From contig JABABD010000020.1 in assembly GCA_014238425.1 (NCBI GenBank), forward strand, positions 62,001 through 126,000: a stretch of DNA of 64,000 bases. Direction: 5' to 3'. Source of the DNA: Flavobacteriaceae bacterium. Its GTDB lineage: Bacteria; Bacteroidota; Bacteroidia; Flavobacteriales; Flavobacteriaceae. Below the pieces are notes generated by a model. That model was not told the origin of the DNA. It saw only the letters and a list, made by a program, of their open reading frames with translations, and did not search any database. Numbering within the stretch: the first letter of the stretch is position 1; each line of letters starts with the position of its first letter. A program made the translations under genes and the position numbers. Below, one piece after another: positions 11,101 to 19,559 of the stretch.

Positions 11101-13685
11101 TTAGGAGAACGCATTCCAACAAACGATTTATATGGAGCATATTGTTTAGTGAAAGCATCCATTGAAAAATCACCACCATTCTCAAAAGCGCGGACCAAAA
11201 ATTGCACATTTAGCATGCCAGGCGCGTTACTGCCTACATTCAACTTATTAGTGATCTTCGCTTTGCCTTCAGTATTTAAATTGCCTTCAAATACTATAAG
11301 TTCTTCAGTATCGAATCGTCTTGATGGATCTCGGAATGTATACTCTTTATAATTCTTAAAACTGGAATAGGCATTACTAAATTTTGCTTTGATCTCGGTT
11401 TTTATATTTTTTGCCGGAGCACCATGAAGCCAATTAACCTCTAAATCTCCTTTTAACGTCTCAGTGCCCGAAAGAATCTCATTCTCAAAATCGACTTTAA
11501 TTTTTAAACGATTAGGTTTTACGGTTTCTACCTTAAGTCCTTTATAGAATTGCGCACCTCCTACAGAAACTTTAGCGTTCCAATTACCTGTCTTACTTTC
11601 GGAAGAGGTAGGCACCGTGAATTTGAAGAAATTATTGACATTATCAGTCGTTATCTTTTTGTAAGTCAATTTTCCATTAGGATCTGTTACTTCCATTTTT
11701 ACAGGATGCCTTTTGGGGAGCTTGTTATCACTATCATTGAGCATAAATGTGAGATGCAAAGAATCTCCAGGACGCCATACACCACGCTCGCCATAAATGT
11801 AACCTTTAAGTCCACGTTGTAATCTGTTTCCAGAAACGTCAAATTTGCTTAAAGACAAAGAATTACCATCTGTGAGTTTTACATAGCTTACATTGCTTCC
11901 TTTAGATACAATTGCGAACGCCGCATGCTTATCAGAATCAATAGTTGTTAAGCCTTCATTATCTGTAGCTCTTCCAGCAATTTCTTGCTGTTGGAAATTA
12001 TAAATCTTCACAGTTGCATCAGCTTCAGGATTGGTGGTCAAAATATTGGTTACGGCAAAATAATAGGAATTGTTCATGCCTCGTTTGGCAATCACTCCTA
12101 AATTAGATGCTAACAAATTCTGAGACACTACTCTATCTTCGTTGTAATAAGCATTATGACACGGGTTGTCACGTTGACGCCAGTTATATCTATAATTTCG
12201 ATATCTATAGGTCAGGTTATCCCAGTATTCTTCCTCCTTTAACTCTTCATCTTCGGTCGAAGTCTCATTATAATTGTTGCCATAATATTCATCTTCATAA
12301 TAATCTTCATTGTTTTCTACATTGGTAATATTTTGATTCACTTCACAATTATAAAGAGAATAGTCCTTAGTAAAACTCAATTCTACACGATAAATAGCAC
12401 CTGGATCCGACTTTAAATACTTGGATAGATCAATACTATAAGCTTTCCATTTTCCAGAATTTTCATCAATATTGTCATAGAGCGTTATGGTCTGTTTGGC
12501 AATGCGACGACCAACACGTTTTATGCTATTCTGATTGTTACTGTTCAAATTATTATCCTGCAAAAACTGCAATACGTTATCTTCAAATATCTTAATAATG
12601 CGTACATCAACAGCCTTTAAGTTAACAGCTTCAAAATTAAATTTAAGCTCTTGAGAGTTTGGCAATATGGTGCCATTACTTATAAGTCGTACTTGGGGTT
12701 TAGATTCTTCAAAGGCAATGAGTTCTGAAAATGGTTTTTTGAGCTTATAGTTTTCAGTATTCTTAATGCCTTGAAAAACGTCCACCTGCACATTACCAAC
12801 TATTTTGGTGTTTGGATAGACTTTCAAAACATTGCCATCTACAATAAATTTTGGGTTCGTTGTATTTTGAATTGTCACTAGCCCATCAAAATTTTGCTGT
12901 TTTCTTAATGGGTCTGAAAAGTTAATAGACAAATATTGCTCTGGTGTTTGAATGACATCGACTTTGGTAATCGTGAAGTTATTCTTTCCTGGAATCGCCA
13001 CAGTATTCTCTCCAGAATTATCTGCTTTAATTGCTTTTCCATTCCATTTGATTTCTATTTCGTTGTCTTCTAATTGGCGATGAATACTATCAATCTTGAA
13101 TTCGAAGTATTTTGAATTCGGATAAGATTCATTCCAAACCACATTCAATTTTTTTCCATTCTGCGATGCCTCTATCAATTGTTTGGCATTCTCTAAAGAA
13201 ATTATATCAGCCGATTTTACAACACCACCTAAATACTGCCATTCTTTACTATAGGATTGTAAATTATTTGTAACAATATTAAAATTAGGTGTAATGGTCT
13301 TAAACTGGAAAGTATAGGTTTTGAATTCTGAAGGGATATCAGAATAGATACTTCCAAGTTTAACATCAACAGTGTATTCGGTATCAGGTTTCAGTGATTC
13401 ATCAGGAACAAAACTCAACGCATGTTTATTCTTAACAAGTAAATTTCCTTGAACATTTGGTTTTATAGACACGATATTATCGGTAATTTCTTGACCAATC
13501 TCCCAACCATCAACTTCGTTAGCCAGATTAATATCTATGGGTTCAGCAACCGATACACGTCCTGATGTTGTATAACTTATATATTCCTTGAATTTAAAGA
13601 GATTATCGGTTTCTGATACTTTGTTTTTACAGGAGAATGCTATCGCGAAGAAAATGCAGACAGCGAGAAATTTTTTTACTTGCAT
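8124..13685 (-). CDS. yfhM: Bacterial alpha-2-macroglobulin family lipoprotein with thioester
   Basis: This 1853-residue lipoprotein belongs to the bacterial alpha-2-macroglobulin (YfhM) family, thought to trap proteases in the periplasm or at the envelope. Residues 1-19 are a lipoprotein signal ending A-F-S-C19. Residues about 20-600 carry Ig-like domains and an unusually acidic, Asn/Tyr-rich stretch around residues 455-510. MG-type domains follow, with RGVWRPGDS marking the MG2-like region. The thioester motif is intact: G-C1407-V-E-Q1410 within YPHGCVEQTTS, at the start of the alpha/alpha-toroid, where the PNGGMSYW segment also lies. It is the first gene of the operon leading to pbpC. By family knowledge, A2M and PBP1C are proposed to act together in defence and wall repair. 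Confidence 0.9.
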   Translation of the reverse strand: MQVKKFLAVCIFFAIAFSCKNKVSETDNLFKFKEYISYTTSGRVSVAEPIDINLANEVDGWEIGQEITDNIVSIKPNVQGNLLVKNKHALSFVPDESLKPDTEYTVDVKLGSIYSDIPSEFKTYTFQFKTITPNFNIVTNNLQSYSKEWQYLGGVVKSADIISLENAKQLIEASQNGKKLNVVWNESYPNSKYFEFKIDSIHRQLEDNEIEIKWNGKAIKADNSGENTVAIPGKNNFTITKVDVIQTPEQYLSINFSDPLRKQQNFDGLVTIQNTTNPKFIVDGNVLKVYPNTKIVGNVQVDVFQGIKNTENYKLKKPFSELIAFEESKPQVRLISNGTILPNSQELKFNFEAVNLKAVDVRIIKIFEDNVLQFLQDNNLNSNNQNSIKRVGRRIAKQTITLYDNIDENSGKWKAYSIDLSKYLKSDPGAIYRVELSFTKDYSLYNCEVNQNITNVENNEDYYEDEYYGNNYNETSTEDEELKEEEYWDNLTYRYRNYRYNWRQRDNPCHNAYYNEDRVVSQNLLASNLGVIAKRGMNNSYYFAVTNILTTNPEADATVKIYNFQQQEIAGRATDNEGLTTIDSDKHAAFAIVSKGSNVSYVKLTDGNSLSLSKFDVSGNRLQRGLKGYIYGERGVWRPGDSLHLTFMLNDSDNKLPKRHPVKMEVTDPNGKLTYKKITTDNVNNFFKFTVPTSSESKTGNWNAKVSVGGAQFYKGLKVETVKPNRLKIKVDFENEILSGTETLKGDLEVNWLHGAPAKNIKTEIKAKFSNAYSSFKNYKEYTFRDPSRRFDTEELIVFEGNLNTEGKAKITNKLNVGSNAPGMLNVQFLVRAFENGGDFSMDAFTKQYAPYKSFVGMRSPKGKGYGSFFTDENQTFDIVVVDAQGKPIKRNGLEVKVYKIQWRWWWNSSYDNLSSYASSTYHKPYKNMTLNTDIKGKTSFNLNIPENEKGRYLIRVFDPKSGHATGRTAYFYKNWYAPPGDKEAAKILAFSADKENYNVGETAKIKFPSGDEGRALVSIENGTEVLQHNWVKTTQGETTVDIPITSDMAPNVFVNISLLQPHAITSNDLPIRLYGIIPIMIEDPDTKLEPEIRMPSVLKPEQKFDVVVSEKNNKVMTYTIAMVEEGLLDLTRFKTPNAWNAFYQREALGVKTWDIFDDIIGAYSGSVDQVFAIGGGDDAAGGKNKKANRFKPVVTYLGPFTLNAGERKAHSIQMPNYIGAVRTMVVAGNNISEAYGSTDKSVQVKKPLMVLATLPRKLSPGEKVTLPVTVFAMEPNVKNVNISLKLSDGISIVGEQTKALNFARPDEQMTYFELDVSKAKGINTVEVIANGGGERSTYKVALDVINPNPITSKALDQTLEANATQSISFDTFGVSGTNSASVEFSTMPPMDFSRRLQYLVQYPHGCVEQTTSSVFPQLYLQDIFDLTFKRKQEIQSNVENGIKRLGNFQRPNGGMSYWMGENAANDWGTSYAGHFMIEAEKKGYTLPLTFKSHWIKYQKQAARNWRPSYKTYNSDLAQAYRLYTLALSGSPDLASMNRLREFTEISNEAKWRLAAAYALAGQKEASEAISKTANIEFRAPRYNYYTYGSINRNRAMALETMVITKDKRVRDVSVTIAKELSKDRWMSTQTTAYSLLAMAKMVEANGGKSVKLNYAINGKTEAIDTKSAIAQREIDVNEGSNTLMFKNNQDNVVYVRVLNSGKLPLGQELREQRGLSVSVVYKDLKGNRIDVSKLQQGQDFVATVKVSNMKNDNVNDVALTQIFPSGWEIVNTRFTDFGSSTTSQARFTDIRDDRVNFYFNLNKKGKYGTKTFNVMLNAAYLGTYYLPGVQAEAMYDNEFLVRNKGRWIEVVK

Positions 13686-13872
13686 GGCGTTGAAGGTATT
13701 AAGTTAATGAATCTTGAACTGTTAAGAACATGTAAGAATGGTCTTGTTAATATATGTACGCTCATAGGAATCACCTTAGTATATCTCTATTTGTTAAATT
13801 CGTATTAAAGTTACGTATTATCACATCAGGAAATCTGTAAGACCCGAATAAATTCTGTCAATTTTTAGTGTA

Positions 13873-13905
13873 TTGGCCTATTCCCACATTTATCGATTAT
13901 CTTTA
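13873..13905 (+). promoter_or_regulatory. Possible promoter for the serine hydrolase gene
   Basis: TTG at 13873-13875, a 22-base spacer and TATCTTTA at 13898-13905 fit the Bacteroidota TTTG/TAnnTTTG pattern imperfectly. It lies 30 bases before the ATG at 13935. Confidence 0.3.
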
Positions 13906-13934
13906 TCTAGCTATTCATTATTAAAAGCATAGTC

Positions 13935-15503
13935 ATGAACATCTCGAAATTCAAAAAAACAACCTTACTGTTATTTTTAGCCGCAGCTGTAAGTACTGTT
14001 TCTGCACAAATAACCACACAACAAGTGGATTCATTAGTTAATTATGCCATGAGTAAATTTAACGTAGCGGGTTGTGCTGTAGCCGTTGTAAAAGATGGGA
14101 AAATTATTCATAATAAAGGGTATGGTGTGACATCTATAGAAACCAAAAATCCTGTTAATGAGCACACCCAATTCGCTATTGCTTCTAATAGTAAAGCCTT
14201 TACAACTGCGGCCCTAGCTATTTTAGTTGAAGAAGGAAAGATTAACTGGTTAGATAAGGTGAAGGATCATATTCCAGAGTTTAGGATGTACAATCAATAC
14301 GTAGAGGATAATTTCAATATCCAGGATCTCGTGACACATCGTAGCGGTTTAGGCTTAGGTATGGGAGATCTGATGTTCTTTCCAGATGGTACCGATTTTA
14401 CGATGGACGATCTTCTAGTCAGTTTTCAATATTTTAAACCAGAATCTGCTTTCAGGACCAAATGGGATTATGATAACTTGCTGTATTTGGTCGCTGGAGA
14501 ATTAATTGCTCGTAAAAGTGGAATGACTTGGGAACAATTTATTGCGACTCGCATCTTAGAGCCCTTAAACATGGATAACACCTATCCTTCTTTAGCAGAC
14601 ATTAAAGACGCTAGCAATTTATCCGCATCGCATTCTACCGAAACAGGCACGATTAGAGTGATTCCAACATTCAAGGAAATGATGAATGGCGCAGCAGGAG
14701 GCATTTTCTCTAATGTCGATGACCTTGCGCAGTGGATGCTATTGCAATTGAACAAAGGCAAATATGGTGACGATTTAAAGAAACAATTGTTTTCTGAAAA
14801 GAACCATCGAGAGATGTGGAAAATACATACGGTTATGGGCGTTGATCCTAACCCGCGTTATAACACTCATTTTTCGGGTTATGGTTTAGGTTGGTTTATG
14901 TCTGATGTTAAGGGTAATATGAAAGTTGAACATACTGGTGGTTTGCCAGGTATGTTATCAAATACTGTTATGATTCCAGATCTTAATTTGGGTGTTGTGA
15001 TCTTGACTAATACAAGTAATGATGGAGGAGGATTGTTTTCGTCCGTAGCAAATGCTATCGTTGATGATTATCTAGGTTTAGACAATTTTGATTGGATCGA
15101 TAAGTACGCTGCATATTTTAAACAAAGAACGTCAGGAAATGACGAATTTACGAAAGGCGTTTGGGAAGAGGTTACCAATGCAGATGCATCAAATATTAAA
15201 CTAAATAAGTATGTCGGAATGTATAAAGACAATTGGTTTGGCAAGGCAGAAATCTTCAAGAAGAAAAGGAAACTATGGATCAGGTTTTTACGCTCTCCAA
15301 AACTAAACGGAGAACTTCAATTTTATAAGGACAATACCTTTGCGGTAAAATGGGAATATCAAGATATGAATGCAGATGCTTTTGTAAGCTTTAAACCTGA
15401 TGACAACGGCAAAGCGCAAAGCATGACCTTAAAAGGGATTTCACCGAATATCGATTTTAGTTTCGATTTTCAGGATTTGGATTTACAGCGAATTAAGGAC
15501 TAA
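13935..15503 (+). CDS. Serine hydrolase of the beta-lactamase (class C / penicillin-binding) fold
   Basis: This is an exported 522-residue protein. Residues 1-24 are a signal peptide ending VSAQ. The beta-lactamase fold follows at about 30-380, with S84-N-S-K87 as the nucleophile motif, a WDYDN segment (Y179, N181) as the second motif, and H333-T-G-G as the KTG equivalent. Residues about 410-520 resemble the DUF3471 beta-barrel often fused to these enzymes. The family includes esterases, D-aminopeptidases and beta-lactamase-like proteins. Substrate cannot be read from the sequence, and resistance should not be inferred. It stands alone, with a small lipoprotein gene 45 bases downstream. Confidence 0.88.
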   Translation: MNISKFKKTTLLLFLAAAVSTVSAQITTQQVDSLVNYAMSKFNVAGCAVAVVKDGKIIHNKGYGVTSIETKNPVNEHTQFAIASNSKAFTTAALAILVEEGKINWLDKVKDHIPEFRMYNQYVEDNFNIQDLVTHRSGLGLGMGDLMFFPDGTDFTMDDLLVSFQYFKPESAFRTKWDYDNLLYLVAGELIARKSGMTWEQFIATRILEPLNMDNTYPSLADIKDASNLSASHSTETGTIRVIPTFKEMMNGAAGGIFSNVDDLAQWMLLQLNKGKYGDDLKKQLFSEKNHREMWKIHTVMGVDPNPRYNTHFSGYGLGWFMSDVKGNMKVEHTGGLPGMLSNTVMIPDLNLGVVILTNTSNDGGGLFSSVANAIVDDYLGLDNFDWIDKYAAYFKQRTSGNDEFTKGVWEEVTNADASNIKLNKYVGMYKDNWFGKAEIFKKKRKLWIRFLRSPKLNGELQFYKDNTFAVKWEYQDMNADAFVSFKPDDNGKAQSMTLKGISPNIDFSFDFQDLDLQRIKD

Positions 15504-15548
15504 GCACAAGTCGTTTTATACCAGCTCTTGAAATGTGATAAGATTTAT

Positions 15549-16100
15549 ATGAAAAAACTACTGCTAATACTCTCTGTAATACTGATGTTGTCAAATTGTT
15601 CTCAGGACGATTCTTCTTTAATAGAGACTGTCGCGGAATATAATCCAGCCCAACATCCAGGAATACAATTAGCTTTTAGGACTCACGTCAAGAATTTTTA
15701 CGATGAAGCCAATTTAAGAGATGAAAACCCAGATAATATAATTGGACAAACAATTGAATCTCTTAAAATGATTTTTGATGTGGATCTCGATGAACAATAC
15801 TGTGGTTATGCTTATGGATTTGACAATCCATTTAGTGATCCGTTTGTAGTCATATCAACACGTCCTGAATGTTGGGGCGAAAGAAATGAGGCGGAAAGAG
15901 AACTTTTAGTTTTTCACGAGTTAGGGCATGCCATTCTAACGAGGTATCACGATAATTCTCAGCTGCCAAGCGGTCATAAGAAAAGTATAATGGTGTCTGA
16001 CAATACGCTCTTTACAATTTACGCTGACAATGAAACGGACAAACGCAATTATTATTTAGATGAGTTATTTGACCCAAATACTCCTGAACCTGAGTGGTAA
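15549..16100 (+). CDS. Small lipoprotein with HExxH putative metallopeptidase motif
   Basis: This is a 183-residue protein with a lipoprotein signal ending L-S-N-C17. A zinc-binding H123-E-L-G-H127 helix lies within LLVFHELGHAIL, and a conserved pair of Cys-containing loops (around residues 85 and 108) precedes it. This looks like a minimal zincin-type peptidase, but the third metal ligand cannot be assigned with certainty. I chose the ATG at 15549 rather than the one at 15528 because only the later start gives a normal lipoprotein signal. It probably sits on the periplasmic face of a membrane. It may be co-transcribed with the upstream serine hydrolase. Confidence 0.7.
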   Translation: MKKLLLILSVILMLSNCSQDDSSLIETVAEYNPAQHPGIQLAFRTHVKNFYDEANLRDENPDNIIGQTIESLKMIFDVDLDEQYCGYAYGFDNPFSDPFVVISTRPECWGERNEAERELLVFHELGHAILTRYHDNSQLPSGHKKSIMVSDNTLFTIYADNETDKRNYYLDELFDPNTPEPEW

Positions 16101-16125
16101 GATTCAAAGAATTTAATCATCCTTA

Positions 16126-16869
16126 CTATTTTAATTCAGTTTCAATTTGACCAATAACGCCTTTTATGGCTATATTTCTTTGAGTTAATTCTTCAATAAG
16201 CACGCTAGAGTTTTGCAGCATGACAAACAAATTTGAAATAACGGTTTCATTAGCATGTATTCGAATGTTATGCTCTGACTTAAGGTCTAGATCTAATCCT
16301 ATGAAATCATTGATAAGTTCATTCGTTAACAATTTAGGTATAATATCGTCTGTAAACTCTCTTGTTATTTGTTTCGTGCGTTCTTGGGTTCCGTGCTCAT
16401 AACTTAGATCGCTGTAATAATTGGACAGCTTCGTTCGCAATTCTTTGTTTCTTATTAACCCTATTTTTTCAGAAGTCACCATGTTATCAAACCCAGTTCT
16501 TACAGGTGTAAAGATTTTGAAATCTGTTAGAACTGCTATTTTAGGTCTAAGTTCATCAAAGTAGGGTTTGCCTTGTTTACCTTTCTCAAACAATGCTAAT
16601 GTACTAACTATAGAATCTGTTTTCTTTGTATTATACGCTATAGTTTTGTTGATATTGAGTGTGTCCTTTATCAAATTTCCTTTTATTTCAGATAGATAAT
16701 CTTGCTCAAGGTTTTTCTTTTGGCGGTTCTCATTCCAATTATTGATACTTAATGCGATAAGTATCCCAATAACCACAAGAATGATTTCGCCAATCGCGTA
16801 TTTTAGGTACTTCCCTGTTTTATTTTGTTCCATAAGGTCTTTTCTTATATGTCGGAAGAATTTTATCAT
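16126..16869 (-). CDS. DUF6090 family membrane-anchored protein, paralogue 1 (last in array)
   Basis: This 247-residue protein has a constant N-terminal module: MIKFFRHIRKDL, then KTGKYLKYAIGEI, then one membrane helix (about 27-43), then SINNWNENR. The C-terminal 200 residues are probably extracytoplasmic, largely helical, and differ strongly from the sister genes. They keep a loosely shared pattern around 120-150 (GFDNMVTSEKIGLIRN then LR..L..YY). The family is widespread in Flavobacteriia and has no known function as far as I am aware. The start lies one base after the stop of the upstream paralogue, so it is the last gene of a translationally linked array. Confidence 0.85.
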   Translation of the reverse strand: MIKFFRHIRKDLMEQNKTGKYLKYAIGEIILVVIGILIALSINNWNENRQKKNLEQDYLSEIKGNLIKDTLNINKTIAYNTKKTDSIVSTLALFEKGKQGKPYFDELRPKIAVLTDFKIFTPVRTGFDNMVTSEKIGLIRNKELRTKLSNYYSDLSYEHGTQERTKQITREFTDDIIPKLLTNELINDFIGLDLDLKSEHNIRIHANETVISNLFVMLQNSSVLIEELTQRNIAIKGVIGQIETELK

Positions 16870-16870
16870 G

Positions 16871-17581
16871 TTAATCTACTTTCGATAATCGTGTGATTTC
16901 CGTTATGTACTCTTCTAAAGGTTCGTTTTTAATGGTGCTTACGATATTGTTGAGATAAAGAATCTGACGTTCGGTCAAGTTCCTAAATTTTGAAGTAGTG
17001 ATGAGTTTGAAGTTTTTGACATTTCCTAAATTCGCTAAATCGCCATTATCAATTAGATAAGGTTCTATTTTAGTCGTCCATAATTCGCCTGCAAGTTCTT
17101 CATCTTCGATATAATCCTGAAGAACATCTTTCCATGAAATGATGTAGTTCCTCAAAGAGTCATTCTTGATGAGTTGGTACTCTCCGGAAGAGATTAGTGA
17201 CTCAATTACACCATTGGAAGGGTTATAAGACACGCCATTGAAAGCTTGGAAATAATATTTGGCTATACTGTCTTTCACCAATAAAAGATCCTTATGATTG
17301 ATGTACTCTTTGAATTTAAGAACGCTTCTTTGGGTCCGTATATGTGTAGCCTTGACCCTTTGGAACTGCTCTAAATTGTTCTTGAAATCCTTGTTGAGTT
17401 CTTTTAGGATACTAGTTTCCTTGATGCGGTCCTTACGATCTTCATTCCAATTATTGATACTTAAGGCGATAAGTATTCCAATAACCACAAGCACGATTTC
17501 GCCAATAGCATATTTTAGGTATTTACCTGTTTTGTTCTGTTCCATGAGGTTGAATCTTATTTTTCTGAAGAATTTAATCAT
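16871..17581 (-). CDS. DUF6090 family membrane-anchored protein, paralogue 2
   Basis: This is a 236-residue protein. Its first 50 residues (MIKFFRKIRFNL, KYLKYAIGEIVLVVIGILIA, SINNWNEDR) are nearly identical to those of paralogue 1, at DNA level as well. The remainder shows only scattered similarity, mainly the segment GVIESLISSGEYQLIKNDSL followed by LR.YI..WK. A single membrane helix (about 27-43) and a helical extracytoplasmic tail are predicted. It ends one base before the start of paralogue 1 and begins 15 bases after the stop of paralogue 3. The strong contrast between constant head and variable tail suggests duplication with divergence or gene conversion of the 5' end. Confidence 0.85.
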   Translation of the reverse strand: MIKFFRKIRFNLMEQNKTGKYLKYAIGEIVLVVIGILIALSINNWNEDRKDRIKETSILKELNKDFKNNLEQFQRVKATHIRTQRSVLKFKEYINHKDLLLVKDSIAKYYFQAFNGVSYNPSNGVIESLISSGEYQLIKNDSLRNYIISWKDVLQDYIEDEELAGELWTTKIEPYLIDNGDLANLGNVKNFKLITTSKFRNLTERQILYLNNIVSTIKNEPLEEYITEITRLSKVD

Positions 17582-17596
17582 TGGTTCAATTGTTGG

Positions 17597-18331
17597 CTAT
17601 TCCAAATTATATTCTGTTTTAATCTTATCAATCAAGACTTTTCCATCAGTTTTAAATTTTTTTAGCATGTTCTTATATTTTCCATATGATAATACGTATC
17701 TAAAAAAGTAATTTTTAAAAGCATCATCCTCAAAAATCATATTGATGAAAGTATCCCTATTCTTATTTACTACATAATCTACTCTAATTCCTTTCTCGAT
17801 TATATAATTAGTTAGCTGTCTAAAATTATCATCTAAATATTCTGCATCTACTTCAATTTCGAATAAAAACTCAGAATACAATAAAGTAAGAGCTCCTGTA
17901 AGTTCAGTATTTAGTTCGTAATCAAGCTCTATTTTAGATTCAAGTAACTGTACTCCTTTATCATTAATTTTAATGTCTGGGTATCCTGTTGTAGTGCGGA
18001 AGTATTTATTACAATAATCAAGATTTGTTAAAAGGGAATCGCGAACAACATTACCTTGAATAATATTTCGCATTAAAAGACGATTCTTATCCATTTTCCC
18101 AACTTCACTCTCAATTTCAAATGCGGTATTATTAAAGTCCTGCACAATTCGAGCATAAATATTTCGAATTTGTTTTTTCTCTTTTTGTTTTTCATTCCAA
18201 TTATTAATTGATAGCGCAATGAGAATCCCAATCACCACAAGGATAATCTCGCCAATAGCGTATTTTAGGTATTTCCCTGTTTGATTTTTTTTCATGAGGT
18301 TGTATCTAGTATGTCTAAAAAACTTAATCAT
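17597..18331 (-). CDS. DUF6090 family membrane-anchored protein, paralogue 3
   Basis: This 244-residue protein has the same head (MIKFFRHTRYNL, KYLKYAIGEIILVVIGILIA, SINNWNE) followed by a Lys-rich stretch (KQKEKKQ). Its C-terminal region (about 60-244) is rich in acidic and aromatic residues and barely resembles the other copies. Its ATG overlaps the stop of a 41-codon mini-ORF that begins with the same head codons (stop at 18326-18324). It is followed after 15 bases by paralogue 2. No function is known. Confidence 0.85.
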   Translation of the reverse strand: MIKFFRHTRYNLMKKNQTGKYLKYAIGEIILVVIGILIALSINNWNEKQKEKKQIRNIYARIVQDFNNTAFEIESEVGKMDKNRLLMRNIIQGNVVRDSLLTNLDYCNKYFRTTTGYPDIKINDKGVQLLESKIELDYELNTELTGALTLLYSEFLFEIEVDAEYLDDNFRQLTNYIIEKGIRVDYVVNKNRDTFINMIFEDDAFKNYFFRYVLSYGKYKNMLKKFKTDGKVLIDKIKTEYNLE

Positions 18332-18449
18332 AGTTTCTATTTAAATATAGAGGATGTCCGCAAGCGGCTATCTTCACCAAATGTCCACTGGACATCTGAT
18401 TTTGCCAAGACAAAATTCTGTTTCGATAATGTCGAAAGAATTTAATCAT
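18324..18449 (-). pseudogene. 41-codon mini-ORF beginning with the DUF6090 head (MIKFFRH)
   Basis: From the ATG at 18449 the frame reads MIKFFRHYRNRILSW and stops with TAA at 18326-18324, inside the first codons of paralogue 3. Only the first seven or eight codons match the DUF6090 family. The rest is repeat-like DNA with palindromes (ATGTCC..GGACAT). The membrane helix is absent. It is either a truncated relic or a short leader that couples translation to the next gene. Whether it is translated is unknown. Confidence 0.55.
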
Positions 18450-18623
18450 TTAATTACTTTTTGTGTCAGGTCGAGCGGAGTCGAGACCTACTTCACTTAA
18501 ATTATTTTCAGAATGCGTTTCATTTCTGCATTCAGCTAATAATTTTATTAAATCATAGTCTCCATTTGCTAATGCTAATTTCTTTTTACCGCTCCATTTT
18601 TTAATTTTCGTTAAGCTCTTTTT
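18450..18623 (-). pseudogene. Open fragment without a start, ending in repeat-encoded GLDSARPD
   Basis: A frame overlapping the 3' end of paralogue 4 stays open from about 18623 to the TAA at 18452-18450, directly abutting the next ATG. It has no ATG, GTG or TTG start. The readable part includes KKLALANGDYDLIKLLAE, which looks like real, helix-rich coding sequence, then ends in the palindromic repeat (GLDSARPDTKSN). I read it as the tail of a lost gene captured between DUF6090 copies; its family is not recognised. Confidence 0.4.
18465..18490. repeat. Dispersed palindromic repeat, copy A
   Basis: GTCAGGTCGAGCGGAGTCGAG plus ACCTA. The same 25-base unit recurs at 19422-19446 and 20324-20348, with inverted partial copies at 20358-20381 and 59391-59413. 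The reverse strand reads CTCGACTCCGCTCGA, an element I know as common in Flavobacteriaceae genomes. Confidence 0.8.
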
Positions 18624-19407
18624 CTATTCTTTTTTCTAGGTCTTCCAGCATATAAATAGCCGTTCTGTAACGCCCTACTTTAAACGAACGATACCTAAAT
18701 GCTTGCCGTAATAGCACCCTGAATTTAGTGCTCTTTTTCAAGGCTTCAAAATCATTGGGAACATAACCTAGGTACACATCAAATTCATCTCCCTCAAAAG
18801 AATTCCTGTAAGGAAACTTCAAATCTACATCATACATCTTGTATTCATATATTAAAGTTGAGTCTGTATTTGTTGTAAAATTTTCTTGATAAAAATCACC
18901 AAAAAACTCTTCAAGATCGGGATAGAATGGATTTTGCTTGCTTATTCTTGGCAATACGAATTCAAAAGCATTTTGTGTGTATATGCGAATGGTATCATTT
19001 TTCACGAGTCCCAAGCCTTCTTTTTTTAGTAGGTCATAGGATGAGGTTATAGGATACATATATTCATCTCTCAATAGCCAATGAAAATCGAAACACATAG
19101 TGTCATTGTAGGTTGCGTCTTGCTCTAGGTATTTGACCACTCTTAAATGGCTCTTGACTCCCATTTTAAGGACCTCATAATCTCCTTCCAAGTCATTTAG
19201 CATGGAGCGAATGTCTTTCTTTAAATGTTCTAGGGTTATTTTTTCCAATTTGTTTTTCAATCTGCCAGCATTCCAATTACTCACTTGCAGTGCCAGAAGG
19301 ATTCCAACCATTACTAGTAAAATTTCACCAATGGCATATTTTAGGTATTTGCCTGTTTTGTTTTCATTCATGAGGTTATAGCGTATTTGACGAAAGAACT
19401 TGATCAT
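18601..19407 (-). CDS. DUF6090 family membrane-anchored protein, paralogue 4
   Basis: This is the longest copy at 268 residues. The head is MIKFFRQIRYNL, KTGKYLKYAIGEILLVMVGI, LQVSNWNAGR, so the helix and its end differ slightly from paralogues 1-3 (QVSNWN instead of SINNWN). The tail carries SSYDLLKKEGLGLVKNDTIR, matching the weakly conserved pattern of the family, and is rich in aromatic residues. Its ATG overlaps the stop of a 49-codon mini-ORF by four bases (ATGA). Downstream, 150 bases of relic and repeat DNA separate it from the next mini-ORF. Function unknown. Confidence 0.85.
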   Translation of the reverse strand: MIKFFRQIRYNLMNENKTGKYLKYAIGEILLVMVGILLALQVSNWNAGRLKNKLEKITLEHLKKDIRSMLNDLEGDYEVLKMGVKSHLRVVKYLEQDATYNDTMCFDFHWLLRDEYMYPITSSYDLLKKEGLGLVKNDTIRIYTQNAFEFVLPRISKQNPFYPDLEEFFGDFYQENFTTNTDSTLIYEYKMYDVDLKFPYRNSFEGDEFDVYLGYVPNDFEALKKSTKFRVLLRQAFRYRSFKVGRYRTAIYMLEDLEKRIEKELNEN

Positions 19408-19553
19408 TTATCTAAAATTATGTCAGGTCGAGCGGAGTCGAGACCTATTTGAGACCTCTCGGCTTGCCTTGCAAGGTACATTCGTACAAAATATATTTTG
19501 CACTTTGCAATGCTCGAGGTGACAGCCATAATATGACGAAAGAATTTAATCAT
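19404..19553 (-). pseudogene. 49-codon mini-ORF with DUF6090 head and repeat-encoded tail
   Basis: The ATG at 19553 follows the stop of paralogue 5 by six bases. The frame reads MIKFFRHIMAVTSS, passes through a palindromic repeat pair with a 50-base insert, then ends GLDSARPDIILDK. Its stop (TGA, 19406-19404) overlaps the ATG of paralogue 4. Head codons and coupling overlaps are kept although the protein body is missing. It is closely similar to the mini-ORF at 20306-20410. Confidence 0.6.
19421..19523. repeat. Dispersed palindromic repeat, copy B, interrupted inverted pair
   Basis: TGTCAGGTCGAGCGGAGTCG at 19421-19440 is followed by AGACCTATTTGAGACCTCTCGG, then about 50 bases of different sequence (containing CCTTGCAAGG and GTACATTCGTAC short palindromes), then CTCGAGGTGACA. 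Compared with copy C it looks like the same inverted pair with an insertion in the loop. Confidence 0.7.
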
Positions 19554-19559
19554 GAGTTT

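Noticed and set aside
13935-15503. Serine hydrolase as a true antibiotic-resistance beta-lactamase
   Set aside because: The fold fits, but the second and third motifs (YDN, HTG) and the DUF3471-like tail are typical of esterase or peptidase relatives.
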